Both the position numbers and the translations under genes were made by a program. Shown here piece by piece: positions 1 through 8,016 of a DNA stretch of 25,618 nt. The stretch lies in the IMG/VR virus record IMGVR_UViG_3300021197_002025, positions 1-25,618 of that record; one strand, written 5' to 3'. Position 1 is the stretch's first letter. Each line of letters opens with the position of its first letter. Source of the DNA: a virus. Under the pieces are notes generated by a model that did no database searches, was not told where the DNA came from, and worked only from the letters and a program-made list of their open reading frames with translations.

Positions 1-71
1 ATTTGTCTAACTAATAATTCAAACAGTACCCCGGTGTTTTTTATCTTTGAATGTTTTATATTTTTTCCCAC
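1..71 (-). CDS. Conserved T4-like phage protein, N-terminal fragment (GTG start)
   Basis: This gene begins at a GTG at 71-69 and runs off the left edge, so only 23 codons are visible. The readable protein begins MGKNIKHSKIKNTGVLFELL and continues VRQ. A clear Shine-Dalgarno (AAGGAG, with 8 nt between GGAG and the GTG) supports the non-ATG start. I recall an N-terminus of the type KHSKxKNTGxLFELLxRQ from uncharacterised proteins near the portal and prohead genes of T4-like marine phages, but I cannot confirm that here. The gene follows the portal after a 60-nt gap holding a copy of the intergenic 12-mer, so it probably starts a new transcription unit. Function is unknown; a capsid assembly role would fit the position only. 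Confidence 0.7.
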   Translation of the reverse strand, partial: MGKNIKHSKIKNTGVLFELLVRQ

Positions 72-107
72 TAAAAGTTCTCCTTTTTCAGTACATACTT
101 ATATTCA

Positions 108-119
108 TATATAAATATA
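108..119 (-). promoter_or_regulatory. Intergenic 12-mer TATATTTATATA (putative late promoter)
   Basis: The coding strand reads TATATTTATATA. It lies 36 nt upstream of the GTG-initiated gene at the left edge, with a normal Shine-Dalgarno in between. It is one of six near-identical copies, all intergenic. The promoter role is inferred from the distribution. Confidence 0.6.
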
Positions 120-131
120 TTAAAATTCCTG

Positions 132-1985
132 TTATGTTAACTCTCTATCTATTAAATTAGACTCGTCTAACAAGTCTGTACTTTCTTTTAATATAGATGG
201 TTTATTTTTAAATAATTCTATTGAATTTGCAATTTCTCTAGCTAAAGGGCTTCCACCTTTATACTTGTGCTTAATTCCTCTATCTCTATTTTTAACGTCA
301 CGCTTCATTTTTTCATTACCAAGCGGATCTCTTCCTCTAGCTCCATTGTCTGTTCCATAGTAGTCTCCTTCTACGGGTCTTCCAACGTCTGCATCTGTTT
401 TTCCACCTCTTGTTTTTCTAGTATCTCCTGAAGCTCTGAGTCTATCTCGTTTATTTTTTTCTTTTGCTTCTTCAGATACAGTAGGCTCTTTTGCAGGATC
501 TTTTCCTTCGTTTTCAATCATACTTCTTCTATATTTTTGTATAGTGTCTTCAACAACTTTTTCTCGTTCAAGTTTAACTTCTTCGTCAGACATTCCAAAT
601 ATTTTATCATATACCCAATCTTCAGAAAGCATTTGACCGCTTCTCATATCGTCAGCTAACCTGTTTTTAGAAGACCAAAGCTCTATTTTTTCTTGTTCGT
701 ATATTGTTGATGGATTTGTCAACTCTAATTTAAAGTCAACTAAGTCTTCATCAGTATATCCTTGGGTGTATAGATGCACAAGTGCTATTTTTGTTAATTC
801 AGAAGTAGCAATTCTTTGAATTCTTTCTATTGTTCTTGCAAATCTAACATCCATAGCTGCTAAGGTTGCTTTTCCATCTACTCCTTCTTCGTATCCAACA
901 AAAGCTTTTGGAACCCTAAGGGCTGCTAGCATTCTATTTTTAAGATATTCTATATCTTCTGTACCTGTCCATTCCATTCCGCCTAATGAATCTATACTAG
1001 TACCACTGTTTCCTCCTCTTGTTGGCAAGTAAAAGTCTTCCATCATGTTTTGAAGATTAAATTTAAGGTTGTAGTCTCCAGTATTTTGATCAATGTATGG
1101 AGTTTTTTTCATTCTGTTTACTACTTGTTGCATATAGTTATCAACTTCGCTTGGTGGTATATTTCCAATATCAATATTAAATACCCTTTTTTCAGGTGCT
1201 CTCATAATTCTATGAATCATCATGGCATCTTCCATAAGACTAAGCTGTTTCCATGTTTTTCTAGCGCCTTCTAATACAGATTTACCGTATGGCAAAAAGT
1301 TTGTATCACTAAGCATTCTAAAATGAGCTATCTCATAGTTTTCAAAGTAAGTTTTTGCCGTTGCAGTTTTATGGTAATTTGAACCTTGTCCTCCAAAAGT
1401 AGGGTCATGCATAAATCTAACATATTCTGGTTTTGTTGGATCTGTTCCTTCTTCTCTTACGACTTCGTAAACCGATATTGGTTGAACACCAGTCACACCA
1501 ACCTTTTCTAAAATATCCATCTTTAGATAAAAATCGCCGTATTTAACCATATTTCTTATCCATGGCCATAAATTAAATTCAATATTTAAAACATCGTAAA
1601 ATAAATTGTTGAGTATATCCTTTATCTCTTCTTTACCGGTTGTGATTTTTAATACATCTCCAAATTCGTTTTTTATTGTTGATTCATCAGAGTATATATC
1701 TAATGCTGAAGAAATTATTGAATCGCTATCCATTGACTCATACTCTGAAAACAGTTCCATTCTCATTTGGGCAAATGCATTGCTTGGGTTATAAACGCTA
1801 TTGCTATTTGTTCCAGATGTGTGTAATCTATTATATCTGTCTACTAATGAGTTAGATGCTAAGTTTCCAGACGATTGTAGTCTAGATGGATCTACCACCT
1901 TTAATTTATTATCTCCAACCTTTCTAACGACTGTAGATGTTGAAAATGCTTTTTTTAATCTTCCAAAAAATGTTTTATCTGCCAT
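132..1985 (-). CDS. gp20: Portal vertex protein, T4 gp20-like
   Basis: This is the dodecameric portal through which DNA is packaged and to which the neck attaches. At 617 aa it is longer than T4 gp20 (524 aa). Family features are the region around residues 78-101 (ELFSEYESMD..ISSALDIYSDE), APEKRVFNIDIGNIPP at 263-278, MEDFYLPTRGG at 315-325, and the GKATLAAMDVRFARTIERIQ stretch at 371-390, which matches the gp20 core pattern. The C-terminal ~130 residues (about 490-617) are highly charged and low in complexity, ending in a helix-prone tail, and account for most of the extra length. The start has a good Shine-Dalgarno (AGGGGA) 16 nt after the terminase stop, so the two are probably co-transcribed. 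T4 separates these genes by the tail sheath and tube genes, which are absent here. Confidence 0.93.
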   Translation of the reverse strand: MADKTFFGRLKKAFSTSTVVRKVGDNKLKVVDPSRLQSSGNLASNSLVDRYNRLHTSGTNSNSVYNPSNAFAQMRMELFSEYESMDSDSIISSALDIYSDESTIKNEFGDVLKITTGKEEIKDILNNLFYDVLNIEFNLWPWIRNMVKYGDFYLKMDILEKVGVTGVQPISVYEVVREEGTDPTKPEYVRFMHDPTFGGQGSNYHKTATAKTYFENYEIAHFRMLSDTNFLPYGKSVLEGARKTWKQLSLMEDAMMIHRIMRAPEKRVFNIDIGNIPPSEVDNYMQQVVNRMKKTPYIDQNTGDYNLKFNLQNMMEDFYLPTRGGNSGTSIDSLGGMEWTGTEDIEYLKNRMLAALRVPKAFVGYEEGVDGKATLAAMDVRFARTIERIQRIATSELTKIALVHLYTQGYTDEDLVDFKLELTNPSTIYEQEKIELWSSKNRLADDMRSGQMLSEDWVYDKIFGMSDEEVKLEREKVVEDTIQKYRRSMIENEGKDPAKEPTVSEEAKEKNKRDRLRASGDTRKTRGGKTDADVGRPVEGDYYGTDNGARGRDPLGNEKMKRDVKNRDRGIKHKYKGGSPLAREIANSIELFKNKPSILKESTDLLDESNLIDRELT

Positions 1986-2001
1986 AATTTTCCCCTATAA
2001 C

Positions 2002-3585
2002 CTATTTAATTAACCAGGTTAAATCTTCGTCTGAGCCGTTTATCTTTTGGCTCCATTGATTTTTATTTAAACCTGTATTAGTGTATATTCCGCCAGATGA
2101 TTTTCCAATTCTATTTATTGCTAATTTATCCAGTTCTATACCTTGTTGTTTTAATTTTAATGCAGTGTCTCTAACCCACATACCAATACTAAATGCCATT
2201 ACTAGGTCATCATTGTATCCTCTTTGGGCTTCTGCTTTACTTCCATTCCACACGAATACTCTGAGCTCTTCTAGTAATCTTTTTGACCTAATTACACACC
2301 CTTTTTCTCTTAAATAAATATCAAGTTTAGAGATTAAAAGTGGTCTGGTTTTGCTAGATGTTGTAAATCCTGGTGTCATTTGACTTCTAGATTTTAGATC
2401 ATAACCTTTTGTTAACTGAGTCGTGGCATCTGTAACTCCATCTTGTTTATATGTATAATATAAGTTTTTATAATCTCTATCAATAGCACTCTGTATTGCT
2501 CCAAAACCTACACTTGCATTTTCAATAACTAATAATGCATCGTTATATTCTGTTGCAACACCTACTAGCATGTTTCCAAAGTCTTTAGGGGTCAATTGAC
2601 CTCTATATTCTGCAACTTGAGTTACTGTTTCAACGTCTAATACGTGAAAAGTAGAGTAATCACTACCATCACCTCTAGCAACATCAGCTACTACCATGTA
2701 ATTTCTAGTATAGTCACAAGATTCCCAAATCCAATAATTTCCATCAAATCCTCTTTGTTCTTTAGGATTTTGCATTTGAGATTCTTTAAACCATTCGAGT
2801 AAGCTTCCATCAACAACACTATTACCTGAACTAATGAAATCACAATCACATTCTTGTGAAGCTAATTTTGGTCCTAATAGTTCATCTTGCTCGTTTCTCC
2901 AATCTTGATTTCTTTCTGGATGAACTGACCAGTGAAGTCTTATTGTATTAAAGCTATTTGTACCTTCTTCTGCCTTTACCCACGTTTTGTGAAAGAAATT
3001 ACCTATACCATTTGGGGTGGATAAAACAATTGCTTTACCTCCTGTTGCTAATGTTTGCTGTGCTGATGCCCATATTTCTTCAACACCTTTAATAAAAGCT
3101 GCTTCATCTATGATTAATAATGAAAGTGCTTCAGATCTACCAGCATCTCCTGAACTAGAAACTGCCTTTATCTGAGAGCCGTTTTTAAATCTAAGACTTA
3201 ATTTATTGTCTTCAACAGTAACCCCCTTTAACCAACTAGGAAGATAGTTGTGCATTTCTCTTACTTTGGTTACTAGGTTTTTTGCAACTTCTTGTTTTGT
3301 TGCAATTACAAGAACATTTTTATCTTGTTGAAATAGCATTAGCCAAAGAGAATATCCAGCTGATATTGTAGAAATACCTAATTGTCTAGATTTTAATATT
3401 ATATTATAGTCGTGGTGTTTAAATTGTTCAAGAGATCTTTCTTGAAACTGATACAAATTAAATGGAATTCTTCCGCGGGTTGGGTGTTGAATCTGACAAT
3501 ATTTTCTCATAAAGTAGACTGGGTCTTGAGCGCACTTTATGTATTCGTCTTTTATTACCTGCTTAAGGCCTTTAGTCTTCTTCAT
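2002..3585 (-). CDS. gp17: Terminase large subunit, T4 gp17-like
   Basis: This is the ATP-driven DNA packaging motor and headful nuclease. The 527-aa protein has an ATPase domain with the Walker A variant SRQLGIST (66-73), Walker B LLIIDE (156-161) and coupling motif LSTPNG (188-193). The nuclease domain follows, with MVVADVARGDGSDYS (297-311, candidate metal ligand D301), LLVIENASVGFG (351-362) and YNDDLVMAF (457-465, D459/D460). It is shorter than T4 gp17 (610 aa) but all catalytic elements are present. Its ATG at 3585 has no Shine-Dalgarno: the 12-mer TATATTTATATA ends one nucleotide before it. It leads a two-gene unit with the portal. No small terminase (gp16) is recognisable in the window. 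Confidence 0.95.
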   Translation of the reverse strand: MKKTKGLKQVIKDEYIKCAQDPVYFMRKYCQIQHPTRGRIPFNLYQFQERSLEQFKHHDYNIILKSRQLGISTISAGYSLWLMLFQQDKNVLVIATKQEVAKNLVTKVREMHNYLPSWLKGVTVEDNKLSLRFKNGSQIKAVSSSGDAGRSEALSLLIIDEAAFIKGVEEIWASAQQTLATGGKAIVLSTPNGIGNFFHKTWVKAEEGTNSFNTIRLHWSVHPERNQDWRNEQDELLGPKLASQECDCDFISSGNSVVDGSLLEWFKESQMQNPKEQRGFDGNYWIWESCDYTRNYMVVADVARGDGSDYSTFHVLDVETVTQVAEYRGQLTPKDFGNMLVGVATEYNDALLVIENASVGFGAIQSAIDRDYKNLYYTYKQDGVTDATTQLTKGYDLKSRSQMTPGFTTSSKTRPLLISKLDIYLREKGCVIRSKRLLEELRVFVWNGSKAEAQRGYNDDLVMAFSIGMWVRDTALKLKQQGIELDKLAINRIGKSSGGIYTNTGLNKNQWSQKINGSDEDLTWLIK

Positions 3586-3586
3586 A

Positions 3587-3598
3587 TATATAAATATA
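3587..3598 (-). promoter_or_regulatory. Intergenic 12-mer TATATTTATATA abutting the terminase start
   Basis: This is an exact copy of the recurrent element, in the 34-nt gap between the holin-like gene and terminase. It ends 1 nt before the terminase ATG, leaving no Shine-Dalgarno and implying a leaderless or very short leader if it is a promoter. Confidence 0.6.
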
Positions 3599-3619
3599 TT
3601 TCTAAGACAATTTTAGTAC

Positions 3620-4012
3620 TTATTTTTTTCTTTTTTCGAATGATCGTCCACCAAAGTAAGCACCGATAACCGTTATTAATACTAATTGTAATAGGTCAGT
3701 CCATTTTTCTTCTACTTCAAAATGAATTGTACCAGCATCGATAAATATCATTAACACTGTACATACAACTAAAAATATAAGAACCATTGGCCTTACATTT
3801 TTTGATAGCCAAGAGTCTGAATTCATATCTGATTTCCACCTATCAGTTATATTGGCTTCCATCTTAGTTTCATAGTCAGATATTAATTTTTGAATTTTTT
3901 GTTCAGCAGCTAGTTTTTCTTCTTTTGACGTATGCAAATTATCTATCACTCCGCCAACGCCTTTTACCAGGTCAGCTGCACCGCCTGAAAATAACTTTGT
4001 TAGTATACTCAT
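3620..4012 (-). CDS. Putative holin (3TM/GTA holin-like membrane protein)
   Basis: This 130-aa protein probably sits in the host inner membrane and may act as a holin. Residues 1-60 are polar and helical (E/K-rich, 28-60). The junction SDSWLSKNVRPMV (65-77) is followed by two hydrophobic segments at about 76-93 and 104-121 and a basic tail ending FEKRKK. An acidic helix, then a SWL..RP motif, then membrane segments resembles the 3TM holin family known from gene transfer agents and many phages; this is family resemblance judged by eye. It has a strong Shine-Dalgarno (AAGGAG) and begins 16 nt after the 309-aa gene, so the two are likely co-expressed. No endolysin or spanin is recognisable next to it, so the lysis role is inferred and not proven. 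Confidence 0.6.
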   Translation of the reverse strand: MSILTKLFSGGAADLVKGVGGVIDNLHTSKEEKLAAEQKIQKLISDYETKMEANITDRWKSDMNSDSWLSKNVRPMVLIFLVVCTVLMIFIDAGTIHFEVEEKWTDLLQLVLITVIGAYFGGRSFEKRKK

Positions 4013-4028
4013 AACTTTTTCTCCTTAT

Positions 4029-4958
4029 TTAGTATTCAAATGGAGGTGTTCCGTAATCTTTTTGTTGAATACCATACCAAGTGTTTCCAACCTGATAGTA
4101 CCACCAACCATGTTTGTTGTCTTCTATAATTTTAAACTTACCTTTTGGTAATGGTGAATCTTTTTTAGAAGCTCTTGCGATGTATTTAAGAACAGGAACA
4201 CCATCGTCAAATGTTTTATCTGTTTTTCTAGCCTTTACAGATTTTCTATTATCTGTGTTTGTTGCCATATGAAGTTTAAATGCTGGGTCATCACTAAGAA
4301 AAGACTTAAATACATCTTCGTTTATTCCTTTTTTTGAAACAGATTCATTTTGCATATTATATACTACATCTTCTTCAAAGTCATCGGCAGTAAATTTTCC
4401 GTAGTCTTTAAAAAAGCTTTTAGCATTTCTTTTTGCTATTGACTCTAATGATTTAACATAATCTTTAGCGTATCTAGTTGGAACCCCTCCTGACTTTATA
4501 GCCTGTTTTAATCCTTTGTCTAATTTTTGCATAATTTCTCCATATGGAGAAGTTGTTTTGCCTTCTTTATTTATAGACCTAGCAGCTTTTACTGCTTTTT
4601 TGTGTGCTTTACTTCCTTTTTTAGCTGGCTTTTCGCCTCTTTTTCTTTTGGCATGTATATTTGCCCAAAGGCCTTGACTTTTTTCAGTTAAATCATCTAT
4701 TGGTTCACTAGTAACCGCTTTATTAAAATCTTTTTCTGCTTGCTCTACTTTCTTGTGAAGGCTTATTAAAGATTTCTTAAAGGTTTCTTTCTTTTTAGGA
4801 TCCTTTTCAGCAACAAACTTTTTTCTAAGTTCTTGCTGCTTTAATTGTATTGATTGAAGAGCTTCGACAGCCTTTTGAAACCTTTTTGTTATTGAAGCTT
4901 CAGATAAAACAGATTCTACTTCCTCGCTTAGTATTTTTTTAAATTGTTTTATATTCAT
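4029..4958 (-). CDS. Lysine-rich protein of unknown function with GLWANIHAKRKRGE motif
   Basis: I do not recognise a function for this 309-aa protein. It starts MNIKQFKKILSEEVESVLSE, an amphipathic helix. The 801-aa protein and the kinase also begin with short helical leaders. A charged coiled-coil-like region covers residues 24-85. The basic motif GLWANIHAKRKRGEKPAKKG lies at 96-115; I recall similar LWxNIHxKRxR motifs in other phage virion-associated proteins. A lysine-rich middle follows, and the last ~55 residues are aromatic (WWYYQVGNTWYG at 285-296), suggesting a small SH3-like beta domain. The many basic residues suggest nucleic-acid or capsid-core association, which is inference. It is preceded by the ATATTTATTGTA element and is followed at 16 nt by the holin-like gene. 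Confidence 0.8.
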   Translation of the reverse strand: MNIKQFKKILSEEVESVLSEASITKRFQKAVEALQSIQLKQQELRKKFVAEKDPKKKETFKKSLISLHKKVEQAEKDFNKAVTSEPIDDLTEKSQGLWANIHAKRKRGEKPAKKGSKAHKKAVKAARSINKEGKTTSPYGEIMQKLDKGLKQAIKSGGVPTRYAKDYVKSLESIAKRNAKSFFKDYGKFTADDFEEDVVYNMQNESVSKKGINEDVFKSFLSDDPAFKLHMATNTDNRKSVKARKTDKTFDDGVPVLKYIARASKKDSPLPKGKFKIIEDNKHGWWYYQVGNTWYGIQQKDYGTPPFEY

Positions 4959-4990
4959 AGTTTAATCCCAGTAAATTATTCTTATTATAC

Positions 4991-5003
4991 TACAATAAAT
5001 ATA
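4991..5003 (-). promoter_or_regulatory. Intergenic element TATATTTATTGTA (sister form of the 12-mer)
   Basis: The coding strand reads TATATTTATTGTA in the 48-nt gap upstream of the 309-aa gene, 32 nt before its ATG. The same 13 bases occur at 15861-15873 before the 587-aa fibre. It shares the ATATTTAT core with the six 12-mers. Confidence 0.5.
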
Positions 5004-5006
5004 GTA

Positions 5007-5597
5007 TTAGTCTTTGTTATTCAACTTTTCTAACTGAGAAGTTATTTGACTCTTTATATTCTCAACGTTTTCGTCTACTATTGTTTTAATTTCATCTTTA
5101 TTTTGACTTGACCAATCTTCTATTTTTCCTGTTTCAGTAATATAACCTTTTCTATTTGTTTCTGAAATAAAATCTTGAGCAACCTTAGTTAAATCTTCTA
5201 TCCAATCTTTTGCGTTTTCAGATCTTATTTTATTTGCATATTCTATATAGTTTCCACCAATTTTTAATTTAGTTTCATAACTTATTCTACAATTAGAACA
5301 CTCACTATACAATTTCCAAAATAGTTTATCCATTTGCCCTTTCATATGTTTTTTCTTACACTTTGGGCAAAATAAAGGCATTAGTGCAGTACTTCTGGCT
5401 TTGTCTAGTTTTGTTAGTGTTTGAGTAATTCCATTCTTTATTGTCCAGGTTTTTCCGCTTTCTTCCCAAATGTCTCCTTCAACATGGTCTGTTTCTACTT
5501 TTCCATAACCTACTTGTACTTTTGTTTTTGCACCAAACTTTTTTGTTGCTAAATTTCTCATTCTTTGAACTTTATGTTCAGGAATATATTTTTTCAT
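5007..5597 (-). CDS. Zinc-ribbon protein of unknown function
   Basis: This is a 196-aa soluble protein. A four-cysteine zinc-binding site is visible: CPKC (C77, C80) and CSNC (C100, C103), 19 residues apart, typical of a zinc ribbon. The N-terminal 25 residues are basic, and the C-terminal ~75 residues are predicted helical and acidic (EDLTKVAQDF..., IKSQITSQLEKL). Zinc ribbons often bind nucleic acid or mediate protein contacts; neither can be told apart here. It follows the 801-aa protein by 13 nt with a strong Shine-Dalgarno (AAAGGAG), so it is the third gene of the kinase-nucleotidyltransferase unit. I considered small terminase subunit but see no supporting helix-turn-helix signature. 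Confidence 0.8.
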   Translation of the reverse strand: MKKYIPEHKVQRMRNLATKKFGAKTKVQVGYGKVETDHVEGDIWEESGKTWTIKNGITQTLTKLDKARSTALMPLFCPKCKKKHMKGQMDKLFWKLYSECSNCRISYETKLKIGGNYIEYANKIRSENAKDWIEDLTKVAQDFISETNRKGYITETGKIEDWSSQNKDEIKTIVDENVENIKSQITSQLEKLNNKD

Positions 5598-5610
5598 AAC
5601 CTTTTCTCCT

Positions 5611-8016
5611 TTAGAAAGTCATCATACCAGCAATTTGATTTACTGGGGCAAATGCTCCTGTTAATTTATATGTGTTTCCTTTATATATAAAAACTAATCC
5701 TTCACTTGGAATTATAGTTTTAAATCCTCCAATAGCATTAATTTTTTGTAATTGTTGAGTCATTCTATTTAATTTCTTAAGGTCTCCACCTTTTCTAACA
5801 TCACTTATTGCTTTTGCTACCTGTTTTCTAACATTTTGAATTGCTTTATCTGGATTAGCTGCTAAGAATCCTTCTACGTTTTTAAGTACTTCAGCTCCTA
5901 ATTCAAAAAATAATGTTTCAAAAGGAAGCATATTATCTTTTACTTGGTTTGCATGTTTTAACTTATCAAATTCTTTTGCTTTTTTAAGTAAGTCTTCACT
6001 AGGTATAGTTTTTTTATCTAATCTAAATGACTTATCAAAAAATGCCCAACGTTTAACCAATCCAATCTTAATTGTATTATCAACACCTTTCATTTTTTTA
6101 TCAACAAAGTTTTCCCACCAGGCTTGGTGATATTCGGCAAAGGTTGATGTGTCTTTCATGTTAAACTTTTTCATAAGTTTTTTAAGTTTTCCAGTGAAAT
6201 AAGGTTTTTTTGCTGAATAGTCTTGGTGAGGTTTCATTTTAAGAATCTTAGGTCCAATTATAGAAAAGTTTTTTTGAACACTTTGATTTATTTGTGTAAT
6301 CATTCCTGCAAGAATTCTTGCTCCGTCTTGAACTGACCCTATGGCTTTACCATCTTTATATTGTAATACATTATGAAACTGTAGGTATGGTGCATCATAC
6401 GTAATCACATTAGCAGAGGCAGGAAACATTATTTCCATATTTACCCAGTTATTACCGCTATTAAATATTTTTTCTTGTTGTTTGGCATTAAGACCTCCAA
6501 TTGCTTTTGCTAGATCTTTCATTGCAAAAGTAAAAGCTTTTTCTATATTACCTCTACCTTTAAATTTTGCAGCAACGGCTTTATAATCCATTCCACCCTT
6601 TTTTAAGTCTCCAGTATTTCTAGCAGCTAACATTTTACCATTCCAGCTAATAAATAAGTTTTGACCATCTGTTTTTTCTGTTGCTGCTTTTTCTAAATCT
6701 AGATTTCCTTGAAGAGCTAGGTCAATAATATTCTTAAAATCTCCAAATGTTAGTCCTCTATCATCGAATGGATGTGACATGTGACCGTATGCTCCACCCT
6801 CAGTTAGCATTATTTGGTTAGCTAGCCATTCTCCTAAACTTTCATCTATAGAGTGTATTGATGTTGGTTTAACAACCGTTGTTTTTTGGTTTGATGGTTT
6901 TAGATTTTTTTGTTTGTCCAATGTTTTTTGTAGTTTTTTCATTTCTTTATCTTGCTTTATCGGCTCATTTACACTTTGGACTGACGAGATTTCAGCGCCT
7001 AAAAAGTTTAAAAATTCATATCCAGCAGATTGAGCTATATATTTTGACCAACTACTCCATCTAGTATAAGCGTCTCTTCCTTTTTTATCTTGAAGGTAGT
7101 TTGTTCCTGCTACTACGTTTTTTTCTCCCGTGGCTGGAATTCCAACTGGAAAATATGAAACTGCAGCGGTTGGTCCTCCAGTAAAATCTTTTTTAAATGC
7201 TGTATCATGTTGGAAAAATTCTTCTTCTCCAACTATATAATTTAAGACTTCCATTCCCATTTTTTCAGCTAAGTCTTTATTATCTGTCCGATATGATTTT
7301 TGAGTACCATAAAAATATCTTGGTCCATCGTCAACATCAGCTGATCCAGGAGCCGTTTTTGAAGCTTCACTTATTATATCCAATATATTGCTATTTTGGC
7401 AAAAGTCTTCAATTGTTTCGTTTAATTTTTCTAGCTTATTTACTATAAAGTCATAATTTTTTGTGTGGCCGAATATCCCTCTAAAAACCTTTAACTTTTC
7501 AGTCTTGCTTAATTCTTTATCTCCTAAAGCCTTTCTAATTGCAGTGCCACTCATTTCTCCATATCCTGGTACATTCATTGAAACATGAGGGGCAAGTATG
7601 AGATATGCTCCATCTTTATATCCAACCTCAGCTTTGCCTTTCCAATCTTGAAAAAACTTTCCTTTAAGTCTTCCTGCGTCTTTTGAACCTACCATAAATA
7701 CGGCAGCAGTAGTTTTAGGGTCGTATTTTTTTAATATTTCTTCTGCTTTATATGGGTTTTTTACTTTTACAACATTTTTTATTCCATGGGAATTTATTAT
7801 TTTCTTTTTTTCAACAAATGAAAATGGTGATTTTGGTAAATTTACTTTATCGCTTGTTCCAACATAAGAGTCTTTAAACTTTGACTGGAGCCACTTAAAT
7901 GTTTTTGCGTGGTGAGCTCCCATAGGTTGAAATCTTCCAGGATATATTGCAACAATAGTTTTAATATTGGTTTCCTCAAGTAAAATTTTATCTACTAAAT
8001 AGTTTCCTAAACTCAT
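5611..8016 (-). CDS. Fusion of cytidylyltransferase-like and nucleic-acid-ligase-like domains
   Basis: This 801-aa protein has at least three parts. Residues ~18-200 form a cytidylyltransferase/NMNAT-like Rossmann domain: GRFQPMGAHH (27-36) stands where the family has GRFQPxHxGH, and MSGTAIR (155-161) matches its (I/M)SxTxxR motif. The first histidine of HxGH is replaced, so catalysis is uncertain. Residues ~225-345 are an unrecognised middle domain, followed by a charged linker. Residues ~400-801 carry the order of covalent nucleotidyltransferase (ligase) motifs: KTDG (448-451, motif I lysine K448), RNTGD (466-470), NMEIMF (526-531, motif III glutamate E528), EGLVFIYK (772-779, motif IV) and K784 (motif V). 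This suggests an RNA/DNA ligase-like fold. The start codon overlaps the kinase stop as ATGA, and a Shine-Dalgarno-like AGGAAA lies inside the kinase gene, so the two are translationally coupled. Possible roles are nucleic-acid end repair or nucleotide/NAD chemistry. Confidence 0.8.
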   Translation of the reverse strand: MSLGNYLVDKILLEETNIKTIVAIYPGRFQPMGAHHAKTFKWLQSKFKDSYVGTSDKVNLPKSPFSFVEKKKIINSHGIKNVVKVKNPYKAEEILKKYDPKTTAAVFMVGSKDAGRLKGKFFQDWKGKAEVGYKDGAYLILAPHVSMNVPGYGEMSGTAIRKALGDKELSKTEKLKVFRGIFGHTKNYDFIVNKLEKLNETIEDFCQNSNILDIISEASKTAPGSADVDDGPRYFYGTQKSYRTDNKDLAEKMGMEVLNYIVGEEEFFQHDTAFKKDFTGGPTAAVSYFPVGIPATGEKNVVAGTNYLQDKKGRDAYTRWSSWSKYIAQSAGYEFLNFLGAEISSVQSVNEPIKQDKEMKKLQKTLDKQKNLKPSNQKTTVVKPTSIHSIDESLGEWLANQIMLTEGGAYGHMSHPFDDRGLTFGDFKNIIDLALQGNLDLEKAATEKTDGQNLFISWNGKMLAARNTGDLKKGGMDYKAVAAKFKGRGNIEKAFTFAMKDLAKAIGGLNAKQQEKIFNSGNNWVNMEIMFPASANVITYDAPYLQFHNVLQYKDGKAIGSVQDGARILAGMITQINQSVQKNFSIIGPKILKMKPHQDYSAKKPYFTGKLKKLMKKFNMKDTSTFAEYHQAWWENFVDKKMKGVDNTIKIGLVKRWAFFDKSFRLDKKTIPSEDLLKKAKEFDKLKHANQVKDNMLPFETLFFELGAEVLKNVEGFLAANPDKAIQNVRKQVAKAISDVRKGGDLKKLNRMTQQLQKINAIGGFKTIIPSEGLVFIYKGNTYKLTGAFAPVNQIAGMMTF

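Noticed and set aside
5007-5597. Small terminase subunit (gp16)
   Set aside because: The position before the terminase region suggested it, but the protein has a zinc ribbon and lacks a clear coiled-coil or helix-turn-helix core. Two genes also lie between it and terminase.
5611-8016. Functional NMNAT (NAD synthesis enzyme)
   Set aside because: The N-terminal domain is of the right superfamily, but HxGH is altered to GAHH and the protein is far longer than NMNATs. Only a superfamily-level call is justified.
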